From: Proteles cristata cristata
Taxonomy: Eukaryota; Chordata; Mammalia; Carnivora; Hyaenidae
Length of the DNA stretch: 64,000 bases
Direction: 5' to 3'
Assembly: GCA_017311185.1 (NCBI GenBank)
Contig: JAESUZ010004906.1
Span: forward strand, 496,001 to 560,000
Below the pieces are notes generated by a model. That model saw only the letters and a program-made list of their open reading frames with translations. It did not search any database and was not told where the DNA came from. A program made the position numbers and the translations under genes. Shown one piece after another: positions 35,762-47,109 of this stretch (the stretch's first letter is position 1; every line of letters starts with the position of its first letter).

Positions 35762-35980
35762 GGGGCACCTGAGGGCCTGACTCGGTTAAGCATCTGAGTT
35801 TGGCTCAGGTCATGATCTTGCAGTTTGTGGGTTTGAGCTCTGTATTGGGCTCTGTGCTGACAGCTCAGAGCCTGGAGCCTGCTTTGGATTCTGTGTCTCC
35901 CTCTATCTTTGCCCCTCCCTTGCTCATGTTCTATCTCTCTCTGTCTCTCAAAAAATGAATAAACATTAAAAAATTTTTTA
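35762..35980 (+). mobile_element. CAN-SINE with 17-bp TSD
   Basis: TSD AGAAAATTAAAATTTTA identical at 35745-35761 and 35981-35997. Full length. Confidence 0.95.
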
Positions 35981-36432
35981 AGAAAATTAAAATTTTATGA
36001 AACGTTAAAAAAGTAAACCATGTACAATGGAAACATTGGATGGAAAATATTTTATTTTAAGCATAATTAGGTATTAACTTAAGCTTATTCCTCCCAGCAG
36101 ATTTAGTCAAAACTCTGTCATCTCATTGAATGAATAAATCTTAAAAATTTACCATCAAATAAATAGATAAAAGAAGTGTTAAAATTTCAGTGCTACCTAC
36201 TTATACATTAAAAATGTTTTATATTCTATAAAATACAATATCATTAAGATAATCTTATGTTCTAGCCATTATCCCTATTGAGTTATGATGTGGCTAATAA
36301 ATGTATTCTTTACTCAAAGTTCAAGGCCAATTGAGAAGCAAGTAAAAGAGTAGTGGGGATGGAGACCAAAATGCCTACTTTATACTAATTTTGGAGAACA
36401 TGATTTAGAGATACTGGGCAAGTGGGTTTGCT

Positions 36433-36656
36433 TTTAAAAAAAAATTTTGTTTTAAACATTTATTTATTAGTAAGAAACAGAGACAGAGCATGAGCATGGG
36501 AGGGGCAGAAAGAGGGTGAGACACAGAATCCAAAGCAGGTTCCAGGCTCTGAGCTGTCAGCACAGAGCCTGACATGGAGCTCGAACTCACAAACTGCAAG
36601 ATCATGACCTGAGCTAAAGTTGGACGCTTAACCAACGGAGCCACCCAGGTGCCCCA
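36433..36656 (-). mobile_element. CAN-SINE
   Basis: Head CCCAGGTGCCCC at the right. TSD GGGTTTGCT at 36424-36432 and 36657-36665. Confidence 0.94.
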
Positions 36657-37195
36657 GGGTTTGCTAATCTTGTACCCACTTAATCATAGGAAGAATAAAC
36701 TGAGGCCTGCCCCCTTTTTAGGCAGTATTGCATGTATGATTAAGGCAGAATGTATTGTCTCTGAAGGCAGGAAGATTCCAAAGAGAAAAGGAAGAAAGGA
36801 GATGAGTTTCTATGTTCCTAAACTCACCAGCCAAGTAAGCTACTCTTATTCCCCTCGGAAGCAGTAGTGGGATGGATGCAGAAAGAGGCCAGATATGTTA
36901 TTACAATGACAGACTCTCCTCCTGGAAGGAAATACTGGAATAAGCTTAGTGGTGATAAGTGTTTTACTCAATAATTTCCAATTTAAAGATGGAAAAACTG
37001 AGCCTAAGAGTAGAGTTCCTGGCCTGAAGTATTATAAATAGAAGATGTTAGAACTGGGAATAAACCAGTTAGTCTGATTCAAGTTCATTGCATCAGAGAA
37101 CTCTTATTAAGTCTTTGATATATATCTTAAAGCTATGGTAGAACTAGGACCTACACATATAAAAGAACCAAATACCATAAATTTCGTCTTATTTT

Positions 37196-37395
37196 ATTTT
37201 TTGAGAGAGAGAGAGCATGAGAGTGAGAGTGCAAGTGAGGGAGGGGCAGACAGAGAGAGACAGAATGCTAAGCAGGCTTCATGTCCAGTGGGGAGCCCAA
37301 CACAGCTCAATCTCAATCTCAATCTCACTGGGATCATGACCTGAGCTGAAATCAATAGTCCCCACACTTAACTGACTGAACCAGCCAGGAGGCCC
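37196..37395 (-). mobile_element. CAN-SINE with internal CTCAAT array
   Basis: TSD TTTC(G/T)TCTTATTTT at 37182-37195 and 37402-37415. The B-box region carries a short array of CTCAAT units at about 37305-37327, an unusual expansion. Confidence 0.9.
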
Positions 37396-37610
37396 TGAAT
37401 CTTTCTTCTTATTTTCTTTGTGATTAGTTGATGAATCCATAGAATAAATGCATTGTGTATATTTTTACTTAGTGAGTACTCAAATGGCACATCTGAACTA
37501 AATGCCTGAGTTTACATTAGTTATTTAACTTTACTCTGGAGACATAGCAGATTGTATACATGTAATAAACATGTATATAAACACAAATATTTAACAGAAA
37601 TACTTAAGGA

Positions 37611-37814
37611 CGGGGTGTCAGGGTGACTCAGTTAAGTTGCTGACTTTGGCTCAGGTCACGATTGCATGGTTTGTGGATTCGAGTCCCATGTCAGACTCTG
37701 CACTGAAAGCTCAGAGCCTGAAGCTTGCTTCCAATTCTATGTCTCCCTCTTTCTCTGTCCCTCTCCTGCTCTCTCTCTCTCTCTCTCAAAAACAAACATT
37801 TAAAAATTGTAAAA
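37611..37814 (+). mobile_element. CAN-SINE with 15-bp TSD
   Basis: TSD AGAAATACTTAAGGA identical at 37596-37610 and 37815-37829. Confidence 0.95.
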
Positions 37815-37859
37815 AGAAATACTTAAGGAAATTCAGTAGTATACGAGTTTAAACATGGA

Positions 37860-39240
37860 GGTTGCTAGATAGGTAGGTAATAAATGACAAATTGAATCAC
37901 TATTATTTTCTAGAGTATAAGTGATTGGGAAAACAAAGAAGTGATCTGAAGGTGTAGTCCAAAAGAAGGAATGATTTTTGATATTACATTTAGGAGAAAA
38001 GTTGTTCCCAGAAACTTTTCAGTGCATTAAGAGAGGACTACAAAGTCCAAGAATGAAAACCATGCATTTCAGGATCATGCGTGGGCCTGCAGGATGCAAG
38101 AGAGCAAATACCATAGTGAGTTAAGTCTGTACTCTGCTACACTCTGGGACAATAAAATGTTACAAACTCCAAAATATGAGTTTGTAATATCTATATTTGT
38201 GGGTGGATGGGCAAGGGCTCTAATTCTATATAATGTGTTCCTGGCCTTAATCACACATATAAAAACATGTTAGTAGTATTGTGTTCAATTTCAAGCTCAG
38301 TCTCTATTTTAGTATCCACATTGCCTAACCTTACCGACACTTTCTGTTTTCATTCATAAGGGTTAGGAGAGGAGTGAATGAGATAACATATGTGGAAGTG
38401 CTTCCTTAATTGTGACACATTAATTTTAGTTTTGAATCATGGCTCTGGTTTGAGGTTTTCTCTAATTTATCTTAGTGTCATTTGAAGGCAAGCACTGTGT
38501 TAGGCTCATATAGAAAAACACAGGGTATTTACTGCCTTCAAGGAGTTCCAAGAGAAGAGACTATGGTTCTTAGAGGCTTAGCAGTTATTCACTCTTGGAT
38601 GTTTTCCTGTTAACATAAAATTACTTATCTGTGGGGAGCTCAATAAAGATTTCTGCACTGACTAACATAAGGCAGGGGTATTAGGTAATTAATGGAACAC
38701 TTTCATTCATACAATAAAGCATGTACTCTTACAGATGGAAGTTGGTAAAATGTGCAGAGAGTAACCACACTGGCTTTGGGATCTAGCTGTGCCAGTCAGT
38801 TTTGGTCTATTATCTCTCCTACACCTTCTGTAACTCATTTGTTTGTATAATCTCATGTGTAATGTCTAAACTTTTAAAAAGAGTTTAATACAATGGCTTT
38901 GAATGCAGGTTAAGTCACAATCTGATTAAGGAATTGTTTTCTAACGCAACTCTTTCCCTAAGCCCCCAAACATTTAAAGTGTTTCCAAGCCTTCAGATGC
39001 CTCAGTTACTTCTCGTAGCACTAATGCAGCAGGTTGGCTGCCTCAGCATCATAGGGTGCTTGCTTTGACTCTTGAGATTTCCAATACTACGAAGAAAGCA
39101 TGCACTATTCAGAAAGTGCAAAGGTTCAACATCACAAAACTAGTGATGGAGTTATTTCATTAGTTAGCTCTTAAAAACAAGATCATAGTAGGATACCTGT
39201 TGATCTATGTGATAAAAAAAATGCATTTAAATTGCATATT
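37860..39240. other. Intergenic, mostly unrecognised, with a MIR near 38745-38900
   Basis: The MIR text is GGCTTTGGGATCTAGCTGTG then TCTGTAACTCATTTGTTTGT. Nothing else is named. Confidence 0.45.
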
Positions 39241-39245
39241 TATTT

Positions 39246-39373
39246 ATTTAATGTTTATTTTTATTTTTGAGAGAGAGAGAGAGAGAGCATGAGCGGGGGG
39301 TGGGGGGGGTGGAGAGAGAGGGAGATACAGAATCAGAAGCAGGCTCCAGGATCTGAGCTGTCAGCACAGAGCA
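39246..39373 (-). mobile_element. CAN-SINE, 5'-truncated
   Basis: Poly-A side and middle are present with a G-rich interruption near 39294-39312; the tRNA-like head is missing after GTCAGCACAGAGCAC. Confidence 0.9.
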
Positions 39374-40544
39374 CATTGTGGGGGTAAATGACATGATCCT
39401 GTGTGATTTCTGAGTCAGTTTTGAAGTCGGTTCTCATCCCTGTTGGGCAAACATATAAAAGTAATGCAAAATACAGGGGCACTAGCCCAACCTTGAGTTG
39501 AGTGTAGAATGAGGTTGGTAAACAAAGAAAAAAAATAACAAGGAGCAATTGTTTAAGCCAATGAGAAAATTGCTGAAGTAGTTTTACTCAGGGGCAGGGA
39601 GGGGCAGAATGACAAGTAGTTTATCCTGAGCTCCTAAGTGTACTAAGAAGCCTAATTTTACTGTATGGCACCTTGAGTCTGTAAAGATAGTCTTATATAC
39701 CCATATCAATACATTTCAGATATATGTTATATATATAATGTGTATATATATATATTTTGCTAATTCTTATTATGTAAAAATTCATAAGTATCAAAAGGGG
39801 ATATAGTGAAAACTTAGTCTCACGTCCATCCATGCCTCTCAGCAATCCAATATCTCTCCTGAAAAGTAAATTAAAATACAATTGCCAGTTTCTTACTTTT
39901 TTCTTTTTCTTCTAGCTGATTAACCTCTCTAAGCCAAAGAACTCAGAAACTTTTCAGCATCTGCATTTTCCTGCCTGGTTAAATTTAACCTTAGTCACTC
40001 ATCTTTCAAAGCATCAATGCTTTATATATTCCCTTTTAGTCTGTTTTTCCAGTTAGCCCTAAAAAGCTACCCACATCTCATCTTTACGTGTACTTTTTCC
40101 CATTTCCTAGGTATCATTCATGTTCCCCATTCATTGTTTTGTGTGAAATTTCTGCTTCTTTGATACTTAAGTCAGACCCCATTTTTTCCTGACAGCTCTT
40201 CAGTCCCATTGATTTTCTTCTTCTTTGAACTTGTAGGCATCTACAAAGAGGGTTATTTGAGTTCCCATTTTCAGTATTCCAAAATGATGCCAAAACATAT
40301 TAAACAAATGGTATGTTGCATTATTTTGTCTGGAACTATATAAATCCAAAAAGAGGCAAAAAGATTAGCTCAGAGCTATCAGATGTTACAAGTAACATCA
40401 ATTATCTTTGATTAATGAATAAAAGCAGTTAATATACAAAATCTTTCAAAATAAGGTCCCTGGGGGAAAAGAGTAAAAGGAGTTCATGATGGGGAGAAGT
40501 TGCTTACCACTAAATGTATACACATTTAATATTTAGTTTTGTAG

Positions 40545-40735
40545 GAAAGGGCTTAATAGCACTATCTTTGAAGTCAGGCGGACCTGAGTTTGACATTATT
40601 TGTATGAATTTAGTCAATTTGCATTATGTCTCGGAGCCTTGGTTTCTCTACAAGGAAATGAGCCAGGACAAGTCAAGCAGTCAGCACAATGCCTAGTAAA
40701 TGATCAATAAATGTTATGTGTCATTATATTGTTAT
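40545..40735 (+). mobile_element. MIR
   Basis: TTTGAAGTCAGGCGGACCTG, GCAGTCAGCACAATGCCTAG, AATGATCAATAAATG in MIR order. Confidence 0.8.
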
Positions 40736-40769
40736 ATTTTACTGTAAGTAGTTTGTCTCCCAAATTAGG

Positions 40770-41210
40770 CAGAATAGTTGACACTCCTACCCCGTCCACA
40801 TCCTAATCTCTAGAATCTCTGAAGTTTACCTTACATGGCAATAGGGAGATTATTCTGGATTTTTCAGGTGGATCCAATGTAATCACTATGGTTCTTGAAA
40901 GGTGAAAGTAGGTAGAAGATTCAGAGAGAGATGATAAGTCATTGTCAAGGTCAGAGTGCTTTGATGTGAAGTTTCAGCCTGCTGTTGCAGGCTTTAAGGT
41001 GGAGCAAGGGGCCTGGGGCTAGGAGCCAAGGGAGATAAATAGCCTCTAAAAAGGAGCTAGAAAATGTATGGAAATAGATTCTCCCCTAGAGACTTCAGAG
41101 AGGAATAGCTCTGTCAACACCTCGTTTTCAGCATTGTGAGACCGGTTCTGATTTCTGACCTCTAGAACTGGAAGATTATCAATTTGTGTTGCTTTACGCC
41201 ATTACGTGAT
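40770..41210 (+). repeat. Old LTR-like interspersed repeat
   Basis: Same broad family style as 28960-29385: GATTCTCCCCTAGAGACTTC, CAGCATTGTGAGACC, CTGACCTCTAGAACTGG. Class uncertain. Confidence 0.4.
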
Positions 41211-41594
41211 CATTTATAAAGCATCACTAGGAAATGAATGCATCTTCTCAGCTGGACTCCTTTATGAAGACAAATTTTGTACAGCTCCTAGTGTCCAGAA
41301 TAGTGCTACATATAAACATAGATGAATGACTTGCATTTACTGAGGATTCCAGCAGAGAGGCATAGCAACATGTAAATTGCCCTTTCCAGTGGAGAAGAGG
41401 AAACCCAGGGTTAGCCACCAGTCAGCTCTCTTGCCAAATGTGGATTTCCATTACAGAGCAAGTTAAAAAAACTGGGGAAATTCCCTATCTTATTGCCAGG
41501 GAAAGATACTCACTGTCAATAAATTCATCCACAGTCCAGTCATGGTTTTCCCCTCAGTGTCTCTGGTTTCTAGAATTACAGCTAGCTTACAAGT

Positions 41595-41720
41595 TCAATA
41601 ATAATACCATGTATTGAGCATACAGTATGTATTAGGCCTTGTGCTAAATGTTCTGCACATATTAGCCTAGGTAATCCTCACAAAATTCCTATGGTGGTGA
41701 GAAGAAAGGTAGTGCCTTGT
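41595..41720 (-). mobile_element. MIR fragment
   Basis: CAGTATGTATTAGGCCTTGT, then GGTAATCCTCACAAAATTCC. Confidence 0.7.
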
Positions 41721-42009
41721 TTTTTAAACTTAAGGTTATGACATTTACTGGATCCTGAAATTGCTTTGGTGGGGAGTGATCAGTAGTTCTAAAAAATAAA
41801 CTACAATAGAAAATATCAATGTATCACATGAAGTAAGAGTAAGAATGGTTTAATAAAATATTGGTTTCAATTATATGTATTTATATATTTATTTATATAT
41901 CTAATACAAACATATATGTGCATGTACTGGCTTGTATTATGGAGCATATTTCTTCAATGGATTATAGTAAAGTATTTCTTATAGTAGGTTATATTTAAAA
42001 ATTTTAAAA

Positions 42010-42240
42010 ACCACCAATGAAGTGGTTGAGAGTATAGGCTCTAGCCACAGGGCTACCTGGGTTTTAATCTCAATTCTTTATTTCATCATCCCTGTGATGT
42101 TGATCTTGAGCATGTTACTTATTCTTTTTGTTACTTCATCGTACAGGGTCCCATCTTGTAAGATCTTTTTGAGGGTTAAGTGGGTTAATCCAAGAAAACA
42201 CTTAGACCTATGGCTTAGTAAATAATGTTGGGTTAATGTC
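42010..42240 (+). mobile_element. MIR
   Basis: GTGGTTGAGAGTATAGGCTC, CCTGGGTTTTAATC, GAGCATGTTACTTATTC in MIR order. Confidence 0.8.
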
Positions 42241-42704
42241 ACTTCCCCATGCTAGACGGTGAGTCTGTAGGAAACTGGGAAGATTCCTGTACTATTTGAC
42301 AAAGTCTAGCTTTGACTTTGAATTCTAAGGCAATTTCTCGCTATCTTAGGTGTCTCCTCAAAACAAATAAACAAACAAAATAAGTCTCCCTTTACAATGT
42401 TTCCATCAAGTTAAAAATAATCATCTGCTAAGGAAGTTGGCCTAGTTGGCAGTCTTGTCTCCGAGGGAGACTTTGTGACTTGTTCTCTGAGTTTCCAGAG
42501 AAGAAAATGTGGAAGGCATTCAGTGGTGTATAGAACAAACAGATGTCTTATTTAAACCTTTACTGTAGGGGCACCATATACCCAGGGACTCAGATCAACT
42601 ATGAATTCCTAAAAGAATCTGGAGGGAGGTCTGCTGTCTATAAGCATAGCAAGTGATTGGAGTTCTGGTTTTATTTTGCAGGTATTTCTTGTGTGTTGTT
42701 TCTT

Positions 42705-42760
42705 GTGGTTTGTGTGTGTGTGTGCGTGTGTTTTGTTTGTTTTGTTTTTTGTTTTTCCCC
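42705..42760. repeat. (TG)n and GTTT-rich simple repeat
   Basis: TGTGTGTGTGTGCGTGTG followed by GTTTTGTTT-type units. Confidence 0.85.
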
Positions 42761-43379
42761 TTGCTTTGTTTCCTCCTCTGCTCTAGCAGACAACTCAGGC
42801 ATTTTATCAATCTCTTAAAAATGTTTTGACCCTACCTGTGGTACGTTTTCTGAGTGTAATTGAAATGTATAACCAGGCTGTATTACTTCTGTACTGAAAT
42901 TTCAATAATTTAAGAAGCTAATGATTCTCAATTTATAGCCAACTTAATTGGTAAAATTATTCTGGGCCTTTAAACTATTGATTTTAATGTTCATCCAATA
43001 TCCAAATTAAAATGAATTCCATATCACTTCCAACTTGCTTGACTATAGAGTTATTTTGTTGCTAGTTAAGGTTTTGTTGGAAGATGTATTTCTAGGCTTT
43101 AAGATTTGGGAAAGGTATGAATCCAACCTATGTACTAGTATCTGGCAAGAAGACAGCAGTGTCCAGCAGGGAAAGGAAGGAGGCATATTCAGCACTCCTG
43201 CCCTATTTCAACACATCCATTCTCTCTATTAACATTTGTGTTGGTTGGAATGTTGTTTGCAATACATGGCCCTGCTGCCTTAGAACACTAAGTAGAAGGA
43301 ACAATAGTGCCAATAATTCTCTGACAGGAATGTACCTCTTTTTCAGTTATTTTTTCCTTGAAGAATATGAACTTCCTTG

Positions 43380-44290
43380 ACTTAATTTTTAGAGCAATTT
43401 CAGTCCATAGCAAATTAAGGGGAAGGTGCAGAGATTTCCCATATATTTCTGCCCCAACACATGCATAATCTCGCTCATTATTAGTATCCCTCACTAGAGT
43501 GGTACATTCATTACAACCGATTACTCAGAATCCATAGTTTACATTGCAGTTCATTCTTGGAGTTGTACATTCTGTAGGTTTGGACAAATATATTATGGCA
43601 TACATCCACTATATATAGTATCCTACAGAATAGTTTTACTGCTCTAAAAATCGTCTGTACTATGTAGCTTGTGAATTTGAACCCCTCGTTGGGCTCTGTG
43701 CTGATAGCTCAGAGCCTGGATCCTGCTTCAGATTCTGTCTCTATCTCTCTGCCCCTCCCCTGCTCTTTCTCTCTCAAATATAACTAAACAAATATAACTA
43801 AACATAAAAATTTTTTTTGTCTGTGCTACGTACTCCCACCCATGATCCCCACACCATGGTAACCACTAATATTTTACTGTTTCCATAGTTTTGCCTTTTC
43901 CATAAAGAATACAGTTGGAATCATATAATATGTAATCTTTTCAGATTACCCTTTACTTAATAATATGTATTACAGTTTCCTCCATGTCTTTTTATGACTT
44001 TACAGTTCATTTCCTTTTAGCTGAATAATATCCTATTGCCTGGATGTACCACAGTTTTTTTTTTTTTTTTTTTTTAATCCATTCACCTACTGAAGGACAT
44101 CTTGATTGCTTCTAAGTGTTAGAAATTGTGAGTAAAACTGCTATAAATATCCAAGTATAGACTTTTGTGTTGTATAGACTTTTGTGTCGATACAACTTTT
44201 CAGCTCCTTTGGGTAAATATCAAGGAGCTCAATTCCTGGATCATACGGTAAGAGTATGCTTAGTTTTGTAAGAAACTTCCAAACCATCTT
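43380..44290 (-). mobile_element. Old L1 3' region, split by a SINE
   Basis: Minus-strand text AATTAAGGGGAAGGTGCAGA, TCATTACAACCGATTACTCA, CATGGTAACCACTAATATTT, TTAGCTGAATAATATCCTAT. A truncated SINE sits at 43667-43818, and a long T run lies at about 44056-44076. Confidence 0.8.
43667..43818 (+). mobile_element. CAN-SINE, 5'-truncated, in an L1
   Basis: Only the 3' two-thirds is present. The TSD GTCTGT(A/G)CTA(T/C)GTA is at 43653-43666 and 43819-43832. The tail holds two copies of AAATATAACTAAAC. Confidence 0.92.
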
Positions 44291-44299
44291 CAAAAGTGT

Positions 44300-46630
44300 C
44301 TCTGTCTCACCCTCTCTGTTTTTAAGTCTATGAACAATCTTCGAGGTCAGCAGTGGTCTAAATGAATAAATATGTGTATGTGTAGTAGTTTTGCAAGGCA
44401 TTCTGTGGAGCTGGTTATTAATTGATAAGCATGTAGTTCCAGCAGCTGACCCCAGACTTCTGCAACCCAGCCTAGGAGGCACTTGTAAAAGGCCTAGAGA
44501 AGCCAAACTGCCTCATTGGTCTTCAGTGGGTAGTACATGGGAGCTGTAGCAAGGATTGGGCAAGTGGCTTACAAAGATACATGTGGAGGTCTCTGTTCCT
44601 CTGAAATATGCTGGATAGTCATTGGCTTTGTGAGAACACAGAAAAAGCAAAAGTATGTTGGCCTTTTAGGCGGAGCTTAGTGTTCCTTTCTGTTCACTCA
44701 ATATCCTTTCACACTTGCCATCTCAGGGTCGGGATGTTTTATTGGACCATGGATACTCTGAGAGTATAGGTCATGTTGGATGGTTGCTTGGGGACAGTTC
44801 CTGCTGAGAGCTTGGAGAGGTAAGTGAAAAGAGGGTAGTGCTCTCATTCCTCATGGGTCCCCTTTCCACAGTGCATTTAGTAATGAGTATATTTGCTTAT
44901 TAGACACGGGCTCTTTGCTTATACATGTTAGAGAGTGATAGAAGCCCACAGTCTAGTTGACATTGCTTTTAAAAAGTAATATAGCTCTCTAATAAAGTAA
45001 GTCTATTTCAAAGCAAAAGTTTTAATGATAAAAGTATTGTGATTTGAGTATACCTACCAAACAATATCTTTCTTCTCCTCTTGAACTTGGAGCCAAGTAA
45101 GAGTTGAAGTCAGTGGTCAGCAGATAGGTATCACATGGCAACTGTCGTGCTGAGCAGCAGTGGATCAAACACATACACTTAAGGCTGGTGCAGCCTTAGT
45201 GGACTTTACAAGTTCATCTCTGAATTAGGTGAGTGGGCTCAGTCACTGTCCTCTGAGTGTCCACTGTCCATAAGCTGTCCACTGCTGGACAGCTGCCAGC
45301 CTCTGGACCGGGCAGGCAACTCACCGCATAGTAAAAAATAGAGGAATTTATTGAATGAGTCTAAAAGTATTTATTTAGTGAACACTCTGTTAGTGCTGGC
45401 ATTGTTCTAGATGCTGAAGACACAGCAGTGAGTAAGACAGGCAAAATCCTTGCTCTCCTGTATGTTTTGTTCCTTCTGTTCGTGGGGGAATGGGCATAAA
45501 GCAGGTGCCATAAGTAGCAGAGACAATAAAAGACATGCTTCTGGTTGACAGACCAGCTCTGAAAGATTGAGAGAGGGCCTGAAAATGATCTCGTGTCTTG
45601 TTCTAATTCACCTATCCGATAAAACTTAGGAAGGGGTCTGTAAAGGGGGGGAGATGCAAGGAACATTAGTATAGTGTATTTAAGTAAACATGAGGCAAAG
45701 CGGTGGAGGTTTCCTTCCAATAAAAAGTCATATCTGTACATACAAATTCAACAGATATGAATAAATGAAAGCCCTCCCCAATTCTCACAGTAATACTTCT
45801 ACCTCCTACAAGATAACCATTATTAACATTTTATGTTAAAATCAGTAATTGCCCAATCAATATCTGAACATAAAACATACGTAGTATGTGTATTTAATCA
45901 TTTAAAATATTTGCTAGGCATAAATGTGGAAGAATAAAGTAGAAAAAGATAAAACAAATGACTGTGCAGACCCTTTAGGTATCCTTACTAAATACACCTG
46001 CTGTTTTGTTGTAAAGCAGTACTGTTTTCTTTTACTTTCATCTTTCTAATATCAGGGCAAGAAAAAAACCCAACTTTATAGTTTTCTTGCATCTACTGTG
46101 ATCCTAAGGCTTAAGATCTTGAGTCTTTTCCTTATTCATTAAGTATCCACTATTTACCATGTAAGGTACCAGAAATAGCAAGATTAATAAACACTAATAT
46201 CCTTTAAAGTCTATGCCTTTATGATCTGTGCTTCCAGGAAAACTGCTTTTGGTGGGGCTGCTGAATACCTTTTAGCTCTCTCTCCTGCAACATGCACTGA
46301 TTGAGAGTCCTTCTTTCTTGGAGTGGTGTCCTGGCATCTCCAGAATTAGATTGTTCTCCTTTTGAGGTAGATATGTTGTAAACCTCTCCAAGAAGGCCTC
46401 ATGTTATGTCTCTAATACCTCATGTTCTGTGATCTCTTTTCTCACTCTTGAAGATAGAAGGATGGTAAAAATATGCTGCTTCATTTCTTTCTCTCTCTGG
46501 ATTCGGAAGGAGTTATATATTGGGATTTTGGTGCTGGCTTACCCCTTATAGCTCCTGTCTCCAATGCCTATCACAGTGGGTCAAATTATTAGTGAGTAAG
46601 GAAGTTCCTATGTTTCCTTTAAAGAGAATC
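44300..46630. other. Intergenic, no gene; ancient repeat near 45350-45560
   Basis: The segment near 45361-45470 (TATTTATTTAGTGAACACTC, GACACAGCAGTGAGTAAGAC) belongs to the same old family as 52090. A perfect 9-bp stem with 4-nt loop is at 45273-45294. Confidence 0.45.
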
Positions 46631-46651
46631 ATACTTCTGGTTTTTTGCAAC

Positions 46652-46859
46652 ATTTCTTTTTTAAAAACAGTTTATTTTAAGAGAGAGGGAGAGCACACAT
46701 GGGTATGCAATCAGGGGAGAGGCAGAGAGAGAATCCCAAGTGGGGTCTGGGCTGCCAGCACAGATCCTGACATGGGGCTCAATCTCATGAACCCATATAT
46801 TATGACCTGAGTCAAAATCAAGAGTCAGATGCTTAACTGACTGAGCCACCCAGGTGCCC
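46652..46859 (-). mobile_element. CAN-SINE, first of two at one target
   Basis: Head CACCCAGGTGCCC at the right. The flanks CTGGTTTTTTGCAAC (46637) and CTGGTTCTTTACAAAC (46860) act as TSD. Confidence 0.92.
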
Positions 46860-46885
46860 CTGGTTCTTTACAAACTTCCTTCTTA

Positions 46886-47092
46886 AAAAAATTTTTTTTT
46901 GTTAATGTTTATTTATTTTTGAGAAAGAGCATGAGCAGGATAGGAACAAGGAGAGAGGAAGACACAGAATTTTAAGCAGGCTCCAGGCCCTGAGCTGTCA
47001 GCAGAGAGCCTGATGCGGAGCTCGAGCCCACGAACCATGAGATGATGACCTGGACCGAAGTCAGCTACTTAACTGACCGAGATCCAGGTGCC
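46886..47092 (-). mobile_element. CAN-SINE, second of two at one target
   Basis: Full-length older copy with head ATCCAGGTGCC at the right. Its right flank TTTACAACATTTCTTAAAG is a third version of the same target sequence. Confidence 0.9.
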
Positions 47093-47109
47093 GCATTTAC
47101 AACATTTCT

